This document shows positions 1 through 7,975 of a DNA stretch of 64,000 nt, piece after piece. The notes below the pieces were generated by a model, which saw only the letters and a program-made list of their open reading frames with translations, was not told where the DNA came from and did no database searches. The first letter of the stretch is position 1; each line of letters begins with the position of its first letter. Source of the stretch: CAVYTF01 sp963771435 (GTDB lineage: Bacteria; Bacteroidota; Bacteroidia; Chitinophagales; Chitinophagaceae); contig CAVYTF010000005.1 of the NCBI GenBank assembly GCA_963771435.1, positions 36,514 to 100,513 on the forward strand, read 5' to 3'. A program made the position numbers and the translations under genes.

Positions 1-2393
1 ATTCTTGAACCACTTTTCAAAAGCAGTTTAGCTCTTTCAAAAACAAATGAGTAAAGGTTTCTACTTGGAAAAGTTTTAAAAAGATTTTCGTTTATGTGAT
101 AAAGAAATTTAGTCGCAGAATATTCTACATAAGGGGGATTCCCTATAATTATATCAAACCCTTTTCTATCATTTATAATTTCATAAAATTCTGCAAACCA
201 ATGAAACGGCTGGTGGCTGGTAAGCCAACTTTCATATTTTAAACCACTTGCCTGTTTATGTAGCAACTGGTTCAATTCATGATTCAATTCTTTTAGCCTT
301 TTGCTTAATTCCTCTTTAGCTTTTTTGAATTGCTTAAAGTCATTTCCATAGCTTAATTGAATTTCTTTGTAACGTGCGAAAGTCTTTGCAACTACTTCAC
401 ATTTCTCTTCTATAATCGGTGCAGATGCCACGCCATCCAGTGTATAAAGCAAACCCTTCTTTAACTCCGCTTCGGTTGCAAAGCCTACCAATGTATTGCC
501 CGACCTTATATTAAAATCAATATCAGGCAAAGGCTCTAATCCTAAATTCGGCTTACGGTAATCTGCTTCTACTGTTGCGACTAATTTTAAAAATAGGCGA
601 AGTTTGGCTATCTCCACTGCTTCTTTCATTATATCCACACCATACAGGTTGCGAAGTATAATGCTCTTATAAATAAAATATTCCTGGTTGGGGTGCTGTT
701 CGTTCTGTATCTCTTTTAATACCTCTCTAAAATATTTGTATTTATGGTTAAAAGGCTTCTTATTATCTGCATTCAGCCTATCCTCATCGTCTATAAAATT
801 ACGCATCCGTTGCAGGCAGCTTTCATACAGCGGCTCTAAAATATTCATCGCTGCAAACAAAAACGCACCCGAGCCGCAAGTAGGGTCTATGATAGTAACG
901 CTGTTTAGTGCTTTATAAAAGAATTTCAGGAACTCAGGGTCTTGCGTATTTTCTATTACATCTTGTGCAAATTGCCGTATGTTTAAGTTGTATGTGATAA
1001 AATCATTAATGCCTGTTATTTTGCCTGAAACTATTTTGTCTTTTATTTCTGTGCACCTGTTCCTGCGGTCTATCACTTCACGCCAGGTTTCTGTAGGCAA
1101 TGCATAATTAACTGGTGCAGGTTTATTCCATTCTGTACGTTTGCCAACATTTTTTATACCAATTGAAACCTCTGCCGGCAAAGGTTCTTCAACACCTTTT
1201 TTAACACCATCATAAATATATTTATCGCCACTGGTTTTTACAGCATTCCATATTTCGGCATCAGCATTAAATGCCTGCGGATAATGGCGTTGTGTTTCAT
1301 CAAACAAATAAGGCAGAATGCAATTTTTGCTGATGTAATCGGTAATATCTTCTTTGGTATAATATGCCCCCATATTAGCCCGGTCGTTGATATATTTTTC
1401 AAAGATGTAGCCTATTACATCGGGGTTAATGTCTTTGCCTGTTGCAGTGATCCTTGTATCTAAATGCCATTCATATTGGTCAAAGAAATCAAAAAGGCGT
1501 TCAAACGCTTTGTCATCTATATCAATGTTGTCATGCGATTTTTCCAATTCATGTTCGTCAAACAAACCGCCGTTCAGGTAAGGTATTTTTCCTATCTCAA
1601 TTTTTACATCGTTATGTTGCTCCGGTTCATTCAATCCTTTATGAAAAAGCATTAATAAGAAATCTTTGTAAAAGGAATAGAATTTTACTTTGCCTTTCTT
1701 TTCTTTGCATTGCGCTAATTTTTCTCTCAGATAATTATGGTTGTTATCTAAAAACCCTTTCTTTTGAATGAAGTAACAAAACATCAATCTATTCAACATC
1801 AATGAGGCGTACCAATCCTGGTTTAATTTATCATGTATGCCTTTTATAAACGCGAGAAAAGAGGTATGTTCCTTCTTGAATTTATCGTAAAATTGTTTGG
1901 TTACTTTCTCATTATTCTGATGAAAATTATCAGATACTTTTTTTGTTACATCAACTATTGTTATGTTTTCTTCTTCATCTATTTCAAAGAATATACCTGA
2001 TGCCCTTTGAAATAATAATTCAGGGTCTTGTGTTATACGGTATCTCGTTTCAGTGACTTTTACAGGCTTTCCTGTTTCCCTCACCACTAATTGCCAGATC
2101 TGCTCTTGCTTCTTACTGTCAAAAAAGATAATTAAATGCTCATGAAAGAGTTTTGTAACTTTTGTTTCTAATTTTTTACGGATTGTATAATCAGGAATAT
2201 TGCCATTAGGCAACGGATTGCACAAGAAGATTTTGAACCCACGCTTTTCTGCAACAGCATTTAATGTGAAGGTGCTATTATCAACAGTTATAGGTTGTGT
2301 AGTCTTATCATTGTTCCATCCCATATCATTGAACAGTTCCCTAAAATTGAACTGTTTAATATAACTGGAAAATTCTTTTTTGTTTAATGCCAT
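1..2393 (-). CDS. Eco57I-like N6-adenine DNA methyltransferase (3' end cut by window edge)
   Basis: An open frame runs from the ATG at 2393 to the left edge without a stop, giving 797 codons so far; Eco57I/PglX-type proteins are usually longer than 1000 aa, so the target-recognition part probably lies outside. Two methylase signatures are in frame: the AdoMet-binding motif I DPTCGSGAFLF starting near residue 503, and the catalytic motif IV GFDIIIGNPPYVE with NPPY at residues 752-755, preceded by FHWFAEFYEI. This order is typical of gamma-class N6-adenine methylases fused to a specificity domain. It is the last visible gene of an operon, 2 bases after the DUF1016 gene. Known relatives act in type IIG restriction, BREX (PglX) or DISARM-like systems; which applies here is not visible. 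The N-terminal 500 residues are not assigned by me and could hold a further domain. Confidence 0.88.
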   Translation of the reverse strand, partial: MALNKKEFSSYIKQFNFRELFNDMGWNNDKTTQPITVDNSTFTLNAVAEKRGFKIFLCNPLPNGNIPDYTIRKKLETKVTKLFHEHLIIFFDSKKQEQIWQLVVRETGKPVKVTETRYRITQDPELLFQRASGIFFEIDEEENITIVDVTKKVSDNFHQNNEKVTKQFYDKFKKEHTSFLAFIKGIHDKLNQDWYASLMLNRLMFCYFIQKKGFLDNNHNYLREKLAQCKEKKGKVKFYSFYKDFLLMLFHKGLNEPEQHNDVKIEIGKIPYLNGGLFDEHELEKSHDNIDIDDKAFERLFDFFDQYEWHLDTRITATGKDINPDVIGYIFEKYINDRANMGAYYTKEDITDYISKNCILPYLFDETQRHYPQAFNADAEIWNAVKTSGDKYIYDGVKKGVEEPLPAEVSIGIKNVGKRTEWNKPAPVNYALPTETWREVIDRRNRCTEIKDKIVSGKITGINDFITYNLNIRQFAQDVIENTQDPEFLKFFYKALNSVTIIDPTCGSGAFLFAAMNILEPLYESCLQRMRNFIDDEDRLNADNKKPFNHKYKYFREVLKEIQNEQHPNQEYFIYKSIILRNLYGVDIMKEAVEIAKLRLFLKLVATVEADYRKPNLGLEPLPDIDFNIRSGNTLVGFATEAELKKGLLYTLDGVASAPIIEEKCEVVAKTFARYKEIQLSYGNDFKQFKKAKEELSKRLKELNHELNQLLHKQASGLKYESWLTSHQPFHWFAEFYEIINDRKGFDIIIGNPPYVEYSATKFLYHINENLFKTFPSRNLYSFVFERAKLLLKSGSR

Positions 2394-2395
2394 GA

Positions 2396-3523
2396 TCAGC
2401 CCATTAATTTTTTAAATGTTTCGGCAGAAGGCAATGCATTTTTAAATTGCTTTGGCAACTGGCTGCTGGTTTTGTACGTTGCAACGCCCATCGGCTTGTG
2501 CATATCCCTGAAAGAAAATTCTACTGTTTTATTATTTTTTTCTTTGCAGAGGATAATTCCAATGGCAGGCAGTTCGTGTGGTTGTTTTATGTATTCATCC
2601 AGTGCAGAAAGATAGAAGTTCATTTTACCTGCATACTCGGGTCTAAACTTTCCTTTTTTTAAATCAAAAGCCACCAGGCATTGCAGTTTACGGTTAAAGA
2701 AAAGCAGGTCAGCAAAGTATTCAGTATCATCCACTATCATGCGGTATTGATTCGCTATAAAAGCAAAATCTGCCCCCAGGCCCATCAGGAATTTTTTAAT
2801 GTTGCGTACTATTTCGTTTTCTATCAGCCGTTCGTCTTCTTCATCGGGATCTTCAATGTTTATAAAATCAAGCAGGTATTCATCTTTAAAACTTTGCAGC
2901 GCTTTGGCCCTTAGGCTTTCATTGGTGATAGCGGTGGCAAAGTTGTTAGGCAGCGTGCCTTTCTCTTTAAACAGCTTATTGTTGAGATGGTGTTTTAACG
3001 TTTCAAGGCTCCAAAATTCTTGTGTAATGCATGCAATATAAAATTGCCGTTCTTGTAAGCTGCTGGTTTTTACAAGCAGCTCATAATGATGGCTAAAACT
3101 TACTGAAAAAAATTGTTGTGCCAATTGGTCCGGCACTGTCGGACTAATTATAAATTTATCAGGTGATTCTTTAGTTTTTTTCTTTTTTTTCATTTGGTCC
3201 GACGCTGTCGGACCAATTTGGTCAGTTGCTGACTGGCCAATTACAAAGTAGCTGTTCCATTCCTGATAAAATAGCCTCATGCGTTTAATATTAGTAGCCG
3301 AAAAGCCTTTTAAACCGGGCAGTTCGTGCTGCAGATCGGCAGAGAGCTGTGTCAATATTTTATCGCCCCATTTGCCTTGTTGCGCTCTTTCGGTAATTAG
3401 TTTGCCAACATTAAAATACAAGCTCAGTAATTCTTTATTTGCCAGCACGGCAGCCCTGTACCTGCTGGCAAGTATGGCAGCTTTTAATTGCTTAATAGTT
3501 TGGGAATAGGCAGTCATTTTCAT
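2396..3523 (-). CDS. DUF1016 / YhcG-type PD-(D/E)XK nuclease-domain protein
   Basis: This 375-aa protein has the DUF1016 layout: an N-terminal helical region (LYFNVGKLI, KGFSATNIKRMRLFYQEW) and a C-terminal PD-(D/E)XK fold with D272 (ADLLFF) and D287-L-K289 followed by GKFRPEYAGKMNFYL. The second acidic position is Asp, where the paralogue at 7556-7975 has Glu. Family members are often found beside restriction-modification genes, and the fold predicts DNA binding or cleavage; the biochemical role is not settled. Between residues about 95 and 137 there is a lysine-rich insert built from repeats such as IGPTASDQ and ISPTVPDQ, encoded by three DNA palindromes. The insert sits just before the conserved SFSHHYELL segment. 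The start is at 3523, but the third codon is also ATG. It lies 1 base after the upstream gene and 2 bases before the methylase, so it is surely co-transcribed. Confidence 0.9.
   Translation of the reverse strand: MKMTAYSQTIKQLKAAILASRYRAAVLANKELLSLYFNVGKLITERAQQGKWGDKILTQLSADLQHELPGLKGFSATNIKRMRLFYQEWNSYFVIGQSATDQIGPTASDQMKKKKKTKESPDKFIISPTVPDQLAQQFFSVSFSHHYELLVKTSSLQERQFYIACITQEFWSLETLKHHLNNKLFKEKGTLPNNFATAITNESLRAKALQSFKDEYLLDFINIEDPDEEDERLIENEIVRNIKKFLMGLGADFAFIANQYRMIVDDTEYFADLLFFNRKLQCLVAFDLKKGKFRPEYAGKMNFYLSALDEYIKQPHELPAIGIILCKEKNNKTVEFSFRDMHKPMGVATYKTSSQLPKQFKNALPSAETFKKLMG
3123..3240. repeat. Three palindromes inside the DUF1016 coding sequence
   Basis: Three hairpin-forming units lie in frame. 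3194-3216 has perfect 10-base arms TTGGTCCGAC / GTCGGACCAA around GCT. 3123-3149 has the related arm AATTGGTCCG with one mismatch. 3218-3240 has arms TTGGTCAGT / ACTGGCCAA with one mismatch. They encode the repeated peptides IGPTASDQ, ISPTVPDQ and IGQSATDQ. A fourth copy with perfect 12-base arms lies in the DUF1016 relic at 7163-7189. Confidence 0.85.
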
Positions 3524-3524
3524 A

Positions 3525-3890
3525 TCAGTCGTGCTTTAATCCGAGTGAACAAATTATTTGTGGTTGCCTGCTGGGCTGTTCATCTTCGTCAATAATACAC
3601 AGCTTATCTTCTTCCCTTAACGATATTACTAATGAGGCCAGCTGGTCATCATCAATACCGCTTTTTAATTGCCGGCTTAATGTTTCCCTTGCAAATTCTT
3701 TCAACGGGTATTTATAAATATCGTCAACCGATTTTTTTAATTGGTCATTTACGAACAGGGTATTTTCAAACGCTTTGCAATAGCGGTCGAGCTTCATGTA
3801 CACACGGTATTTCACACCTGTTTTTTTCCCAAGAGAGCCGCCTGTGTTTACTTCCTCGTCTTTTATATAATCAATTCCTTTCTTAACCAA
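3525..3890 (-). CDS. Small uncharacterised protein in the helicase-methylase operon
   Basis: This is a charged 121-aa protein of unknown family with no signal peptide or membrane segment. It lies between the helicase and DUF1016 genes, 19 bases after the helicase stop (with the TTG start) and 1 base before DUF1016. Upstream the frame has no ATG: the candidate starts are TTG at 3890 or CTG at 3929. The second would overlap the helicase end and add a natural-looking stretch KPPLYKIAKHHEL. The N-terminal part then resembles the start of a small helical domain, but I do not recognise a family. The position suggests a dedicated component of the system, such as an adaptor or a specificity or regulatory subunit; that is inference only. 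Confidence 0.7.
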   Translation of the reverse strand: MVKKGIDYIKDEEVNTGGSLGKKTGVKYRVYMKLDRYCKAFENTLFVNDQLKKSVDDIYKYPLKEFARETLSRQLKSGIDDDQLASLVISLREEDKLCIIDEDEQPSRQPQIICSLGLKHD

Positions 3891-3909
3891 TTCGTGGTGC
3901 TTCGCAATT

Positions 3910-6885
3910 TTATATAATGGAGGTTTCAGGGCCGCATTGCGCTGCTTTTAAAATTGCTAACTGCGATTGGGTAATTACCTTGCCTGTTTTATCCATCCAC
4001 GCCAGTACATCATTATCCTCCGCTGTTTTTGTATAAACGATCACTCCATCTTTTTCAGGTAAATCATTATTGTGTTTTGTTGCATAAACAACGTTGGGCA
4101 AATCAGGAATAGTCTTATTTAGTTGCGGATCTGCATCTGTTGCGTTCTTCCAGATCTGGTAAGCATAAGAAGCAAGGTCAACTTCTGAATCATCGTCCTC
4201 TCCATCCAAAATGCCGGATTTTTCATTATACAGGTCTGTAATATTTACGGGGTCACCTTCAAAGAAGGTTTCATCAGAACCTACTACTTCTGCATTTTCT
4301 TCAATACGCTGCGTTAGCCTTCTCCGTAAATTAATGATCTGCTCAATACCATCTTCTGGGAGGAATGAATAACAAATGATTTGAGTAGCTTTCTGCCCGA
4401 TACGGTCAACACGGCCTGCCCTTTGAATTAAACGAATGATTGCCCATGGTAGATCATAATTGAGAATGATATGTGCATCCTGTAAGTTTTGCCCTTCGCT
4501 CAATACATCTGTTGTGATCAATACTCTTAATTCTTGGTTTGCATGTATTATTTCAGGCTTTTTATTACTGTTAGGGCTGAAGCGTTGGGCAAAGCCTGTT
4601 GGGTTTTCATTATCGCCTGTAACACATTCTATTTTCTTTAAGCCACGCTTTTGCAACTGCTCATTAAGATAATATGCCGTATCGGCAAATTGAGTAAACA
4701 CCAATACTTTTTCATTGCGGTGCGCAACTGTAAGCAATTCATACAACGCATTTAATTGCCTGTCACTATCAGGGCTCCAGTCCTTACCAATAGAAAGTAT
4801 TTGAATAATTTCCCTGCTATCATTTATTAATGATGTTTGCAACGCATTGGTGAAAAAATCGCTTCTTATCCAATCAAACCTGTTCTTATATTTTGTTTCA
4901 AACTGCTTGTATAATTCACCTGCATTTTGCAGGTATGTTTCTTCTTTTAATATCAGGTTTAAATAATTATCTTCGGCATCAGCATCGGTATCTTCATCTT
5001 CTAAATGATCATCCAGGTTTTGAGAAATGTTTTTGCCGATGGGAACAGGCAAATGATTTTCCAAAGCATATATAAAAATATAGTTGCGCAAAATATGCCT
5101 GCTTAAAGAAAGTAAAAAAGAATACCCGCTACTTTCTAAGCGTTTAAAAAGATTGGTCCTGCAAAAACCCATCAACCTTTTTCCGGCATGGGAAAGGTTG
5201 CCCATTAATATTTCTTCTTCCTTTGTTGCTCTAATTAAGGGCCTGTCGTTTAAGAATTTCTGCAAACCATATCTTGGCAAATTAAGGCTGTTAAGAATAC
5301 CTACTATTTTACTGGAATAGAGCTTTGCATACTGGTCTTGGGGGTCATTAGGATTAAAAGTGTATTCAACTCTTTTTGGAATTCTGTCGGGAAAATAAGA
5401 ACGTGAACCATCAGAAAAAGTTAGATACTTTCTATCATTTGATGTGTCTGTTTCTGCATAATTATTCTTTATAAAACTTCTTGTTCTTCTAACCAAATAC
5501 AAACGCATCAGCTCACGCCAGTCATCAGAAAAATGGCTGCGTTCAAATGCCCGTATGCTTCTTATAAATGTTTCTGTATGCTTTGCGCTGAACTGAACCT
5601 GCCCGCCAATACTTTCAATATATCTTTCCGGGCTGATACCAAGATCTTTATCGTCTGAAATGAATAACCGAAGCTGGTTTGATAGATCGAAATAGGTTTT
5701 ATTATATGGTGTTGCTGAAAGCAATATTACTTTGCTGTCGTTTTCAATGAGGTATTCTTTAATTGCTCTGTATCGGCTTCCCCTGTCATTACGCAGGTTA
5801 TGGCTTTCATCAATTATTACTAACCGATAACGTCTTAGATTCGGCAAAGTAGTTTGCACTTTGCTTTGAGAAATAACTTTCGCTCTTAGTTGATATTTGT
5901 GCGCATGATCTTCCCACATTTCAACTAAGTTTTTTGGACAGATGATCAAGGTTTCTAAAAAGAAGTCATCCTCAAACATTTTTGCTAATGCTGTTGCTGT
6001 AATTGTTTTCCCTAAACCCACTACATCCCCTATTAAAACGCCGTCCCTTTTATGCAAATGATGTGCTGCTACCAACACCGCTTTTTGTTGAAACTCTAAC
6101 AGCTCTTTTTGAAACACTTTTGGTAACTTAAATTCATTAATGCCTGCCCTTGCTTCTCTTGAAAGATGATAAGCAATTTTCAGGTATATATGAAAGGGCG
6201 GAACCAAACGGTCTGCCGCCCAACTTGCATCAATAATTTCTTCAAGTTCTTTAGTAATGTCAATACACCATCTATCAAGCCAACGGTCGTTAAACCATTT
6301 GGCTAATTTATTGGCAGCATCCTGGTCTAATACATCAATATTTAATTCGCCTTGCTTTGCAAGCCCTGCCAATGTAAGGTTACTGCTGCCTAAGAAACCA
6401 ACTACTGGCACTCTTTTATCTTCACTGTAAGCCAGGTACAGTTTTGCATGAAGGGTATAACGTAAGTGTAATTTTACTACTACTTTTTTATCCTTCATCT
6501 GCTGGCTTAATTTTCTTAAAGCCTTTTCGTCAGCGTCTGTAGGAACGCCAATTGTTAGTTGGTCTTTAAATTCCTGTGCTAACCTCTTTTTAAGTTTTAC
6601 CGCCTCAGACTGGTCAATGATGTGGTCTCCATCATTTGTTAGATGTTCCTTTAGAATATCAACAGGAAGTTTTTGCATACCTACCAATAACCTGCAGGTA
6701 CGATGTATATCTTCAGCGCCTTCATTAATTGCTGCACCGGAAAGTGAATCAATTTTATCAGCGACTTCTTTCCATCCTCTTAAATTAAAATAACCAACAC
6801 AAAGATCTGTACGATGCGAAAGCTCTAAAGTTTCATTCAAGCCAATTGTAAGATGGTTTTCTATATTGTCGTAGATCTTAGGCAT
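3910..6885 (-). CDS. PLD-nuclease / SNF2-type helicase fusion protein
   Basis: This 991-aa protein combines two enzymes. Residues about 20-200 form a phospholipase-D-like nuclease domain, with H146 and K148 in LHAKLYL followed by GSSNLTLAG, an HxK...SSN signature. From about residue 260 comes a superfamily 2 helicase core: Walker A GDVVGLGKT (286-294), the DESH Walker B box (359-362), SAT (390-392), and a C-terminal RecA-like domain with TTDVLSEGQNLQ and QRAGRVDRIGQ. This predicts ATP-driven translocation or remodelling on duplex DNA coupled to phosphodiesterase cleavage. It is the first gene of the operon. With the adenine methylase two genes on, it resembles DISARM or type I/III-like restriction in function (helicase, PLD protein and methylase), but the helicase and PLD parts are fused and no drmA or drmB homologue is visible. 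All core motifs look intact. Confidence 0.92.
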   Translation of the reverse strand: MPKIYDNIENHLTIGLNETLELSHRTDLCVGYFNLRGWKEVADKIDSLSGAAINEGAEDIHRTCRLLVGMQKLPVDILKEHLTNDGDHIIDQSEAVKLKKRLAQEFKDQLTIGVPTDADEKALRKLSQQMKDKKVVVKLHLRYTLHAKLYLAYSEDKRVPVVGFLGSSNLTLAGLAKQGELNIDVLDQDAANKLAKWFNDRWLDRWCIDITKELEEIIDASWAADRLVPPFHIYLKIAYHLSREARAGINEFKLPKVFQKELLEFQQKAVLVAAHHLHKRDGVLIGDVVGLGKTITATALAKMFEDDFFLETLIICPKNLVEMWEDHAHKYQLRAKVISQSKVQTTLPNLRRYRLVIIDESHNLRNDRGSRYRAIKEYLIENDSKVILLSATPYNKTYFDLSNQLRLFISDDKDLGISPERYIESIGGQVQFSAKHTETFIRSIRAFERSHFSDDWRELMRLYLVRRTRSFIKNNYAETDTSNDRKYLTFSDGSRSYFPDRIPKRVEYTFNPNDPQDQYAKLYSSKIVGILNSLNLPRYGLQKFLNDRPLIRATKEEEILMGNLSHAGKRLMGFCRTNLFKRLESSGYSFLLSLSRHILRNYIFIYALENHLPVPIGKNISQNLDDHLEDEDTDADAEDNYLNLILKEETYLQNAGELYKQFETKYKNRFDWIRSDFFTNALQTSLINDSREIIQILSIGKDWSPDSDRQLNALYELLTVAHRNEKVLVFTQFADTAYYLNEQLQKRGLKKIECVTGDNENPTGFAQRFSPNSNKKPEIIHANQELRVLITTDVLSEGQNLQDAHIILNYDLPWAIIRLIQRAGRVDRIGQKATQIICYSFLPEDGIEQIINLRRRLTQRIEENAEVVGSDETFFEGDPVNITDLYNEKSGILDGEDDDSEVDLASYAYQIWKNATDADPQLNKTIPDLPNVVYATKHNNDLPEKDGVIVYTKTAEDNDVLAWMDKTGKVITQSQLAILKAAQCGPETSII

Positions 6886-7099
6886 TGATTCTATTCGGAT
6901 TATTGTTTAAAGCTGAGCGTAAAAGACATCTCCATTGCAATTAGTCTATACGAAATTAAATAAGTGGAAAAGTACAAAGAATGAACAAATTTAGGCAAAG
7001 TCATTTCATCCATACTATTCAATATATTACCCAGTTCTTCGAGGTGTTAGCGCAGCGCACCTCGAAGCAGTGAAAAAATAATTCTTCAGAATTATATAG

Positions 7100-7200
7100 T
7101 CGTTGTTCTTTACAAGCAACTCGTAATGATGGCTGAAACTTACTGAAAAAAATTGTTCTGCTAATTGGTCCGACGCTGTCGGACCAATTGGCCCTACAGC
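7100..7200 (-). pseudogene. Relic of a DUF1016 gene
   Basis: About 100 bases on the minus strand are nearly identical to 3066-3148 of the intact DUF1016 gene. They encode IGPTASDQLAEQFFSVSF and then SHHYELLVK, which corresponds to residues about 102-152 of that protein. Similarity ends abruptly on both sides. The neighbouring ORF frames at 7019-7345 are chance extensions. The rest of 6886-7395 holds no gene: 6886-7020 is the upstream region of the helicase operon, and the remainder is dispersed repeat. Confidence 0.75.
7163..7189. repeat. Perfect palindrome shared with the intact DUF1016 gene
   Basis: The 12-base arms AATTGGTCCGAC and GTCGGACCAATT flank GCT. The core is identical to the palindrome at 3194-3216 in the intact gene. 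Confidence 0.85.
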
Positions 7201-7219
7201 CAACACTCGCTGTATCGCT

Positions 7220-7242
7220 GTTCGAGATTTGCAATCTCGAAC
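7220..7242. repeat. REP-like palindrome with ATTTGCAAT core
   Basis: Perfect 10-base arms GTTCGAGATT / AATCTCGAAC flank TGC. Related palindromes with an ATTTGYRAT core lie at 12831-12872. Similar small palindromes are common in intergenic DNA of this phylum. Confidence 0.7.
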
Positions 7243-7245
7243 TTT

Positions 7246-7350
7246 TTGTCGCCGCAGGGTCTTCACAGCATAGCCTTTTGTCGCAGCAGGGTCTGCGCAG
7301 CGACCCTGCGTTTTTGGCTTGTTTTAACAGCCACCTTCCTCCCACTCTAG
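7246..7350 (+). repeat. Dispersed repeat, copy 1
   Basis: This copy starts with TTGTCGCCGCAGGGTCTTCA, contains an inner hairpin around CGCAGGGTC...GACCCTGCG, and ends in a GGCTTGTT...AACAGCCAC segment. Related copies lie at 7386-7455 (short), 11145-11290 and 15386-15515. No coding capacity is apparent. Confidence 0.65.
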
Positions 7351-7385
7351 CGCATGTCTCCTGACGTATGCTTATCGGTTGCTTA

Positions 7386-7455
7386 TCCTGTCGCCTCAGC
7401 GTCTGCGAAGCAACCCTGCATTTTTAAGTCTGCTTCTCAAGCCATCCACATTTCC
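7386..7455 (+). repeat. Dispersed repeat, truncated copy 2
   Basis: This short copy keeps the TGTCGCC start and the CAACCCTGCATTTTT segment. It coincides with the point where similarity of the HsdS stub to its family stops, so it marks a rearrangement junction. Confidence 0.55.
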
Positions 7456-7563
7456 TATGGCAATAATACATCTTCCTAAGGGACTTTCTTCCCATTCCCC
7501 TACATCCCAAAACTCAGGAAACCGCAACTCAGGCACTATCTTCTTGTTTGTTTCGCTACTCAT
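7396..7563 (-). pseudogene. N-terminal stub of a type I restriction specificity subunit (HsdS)
   Basis: The frame begins MSSETNKKIVPELRFPEF and continues WDVGEWEESPLG, the conserved N-terminus of HsdS subunits (PxLRFPEF...GEWEExxLG). After about 45 residues the family pattern stops and the frame runs into the dispersed repeat and a stop at 7396; real HsdS proteins are about 400 aa. Its ATG overlaps the stop of the preceding DUF1016 gene (ATGAGTAG), the coupled arrangement expected of type I operons that carry a DUF1016 gene beside hsdS. No hsdM or hsdR remains in the window, so a type I locus has been lost here. Confidence 0.75.
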
Positions 7564-7975
7564 TTTCCTTATTGCCTTCGTTCCGGTGTTGTTCATAAAA
7601 TTCGTGCAGTTTTTCTCTTATCAGTTGTTTATCGGGCAGTTGCAACTGGTATTGAGCGATCAATGTGGGCGACAAGTTGCGGGATAATGCATATTCAACC
7701 ACCTCATCATCTTTATCCCGGCACAGCAGCACGCCAATGCTTGGGTTTTCATGCGGCTTTTTCACATCCCTGTCCAAAGCTTCTAAGTAAAAATTTAGCT
7801 GCCCGATATATTCAGGCATAAACTTGCCGATCTTTAGCTCAAAGGCGACCAGGGCGCTCAGCCCCCTGTGGTAAAACAACAGGTCAATATAAAAATCTTG
7901 GTTACCCACCTGCAGGCGGTACGTTTCACTAATAAAAATAAAGTCTTTGCCCAACTCCAGGATAAATGCTTTCAT
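7556..7975 (-). CDS. Second DUF1016 protein, C-terminal nuclease part (frameshifted)
   Basis: This half carries the PD-(D/E)XK domain of a second DUF1016/YhcG protein: NQDFYIDLLFYHRGLSAL, then VAFELKIGKFMPEYIGQL, with the expected Asp, Glu and Lys. It is separated from its N-terminal half (7929-8579) by a frameshift at the run of six T at 7991-7996. With five bases there the protein would read on as DLQKALASQMKAFILELGKD, matching the family, to give about 341 aa. Sequencing error or recent inactivation are both possible. Its stop overlaps the start of the HsdS stub, so it was probably part of a type I restriction operon. Confidence 0.85.
   Translation of the reverse strand: MKAFILELGKDFIFISETYRLQVGNQDFYIDLLFYHRGLSALVAFELKIGKFMPEYIGQLNFYLEALDRDVKKPHENPSIGVLLCRDKDDEVVEYALSRNLSPTLIAQYQLQLPDKQLIREKLHEFYEQHRNEGNKENE

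Noticed and set aside
1..6885. Assignment as canonical DISARM or BREX
   Set aside because: No drmA/drmB or brx core genes are visible; the helicase-PLD fusion and DUF1016 do not match the standard gene sets, and the left part is missing.
7019..7345. Two overlapping minus-strand frames as small genes
   Set aside because: Only a short segment matches DUF1016; the rest is repeat DNA read through by chance.
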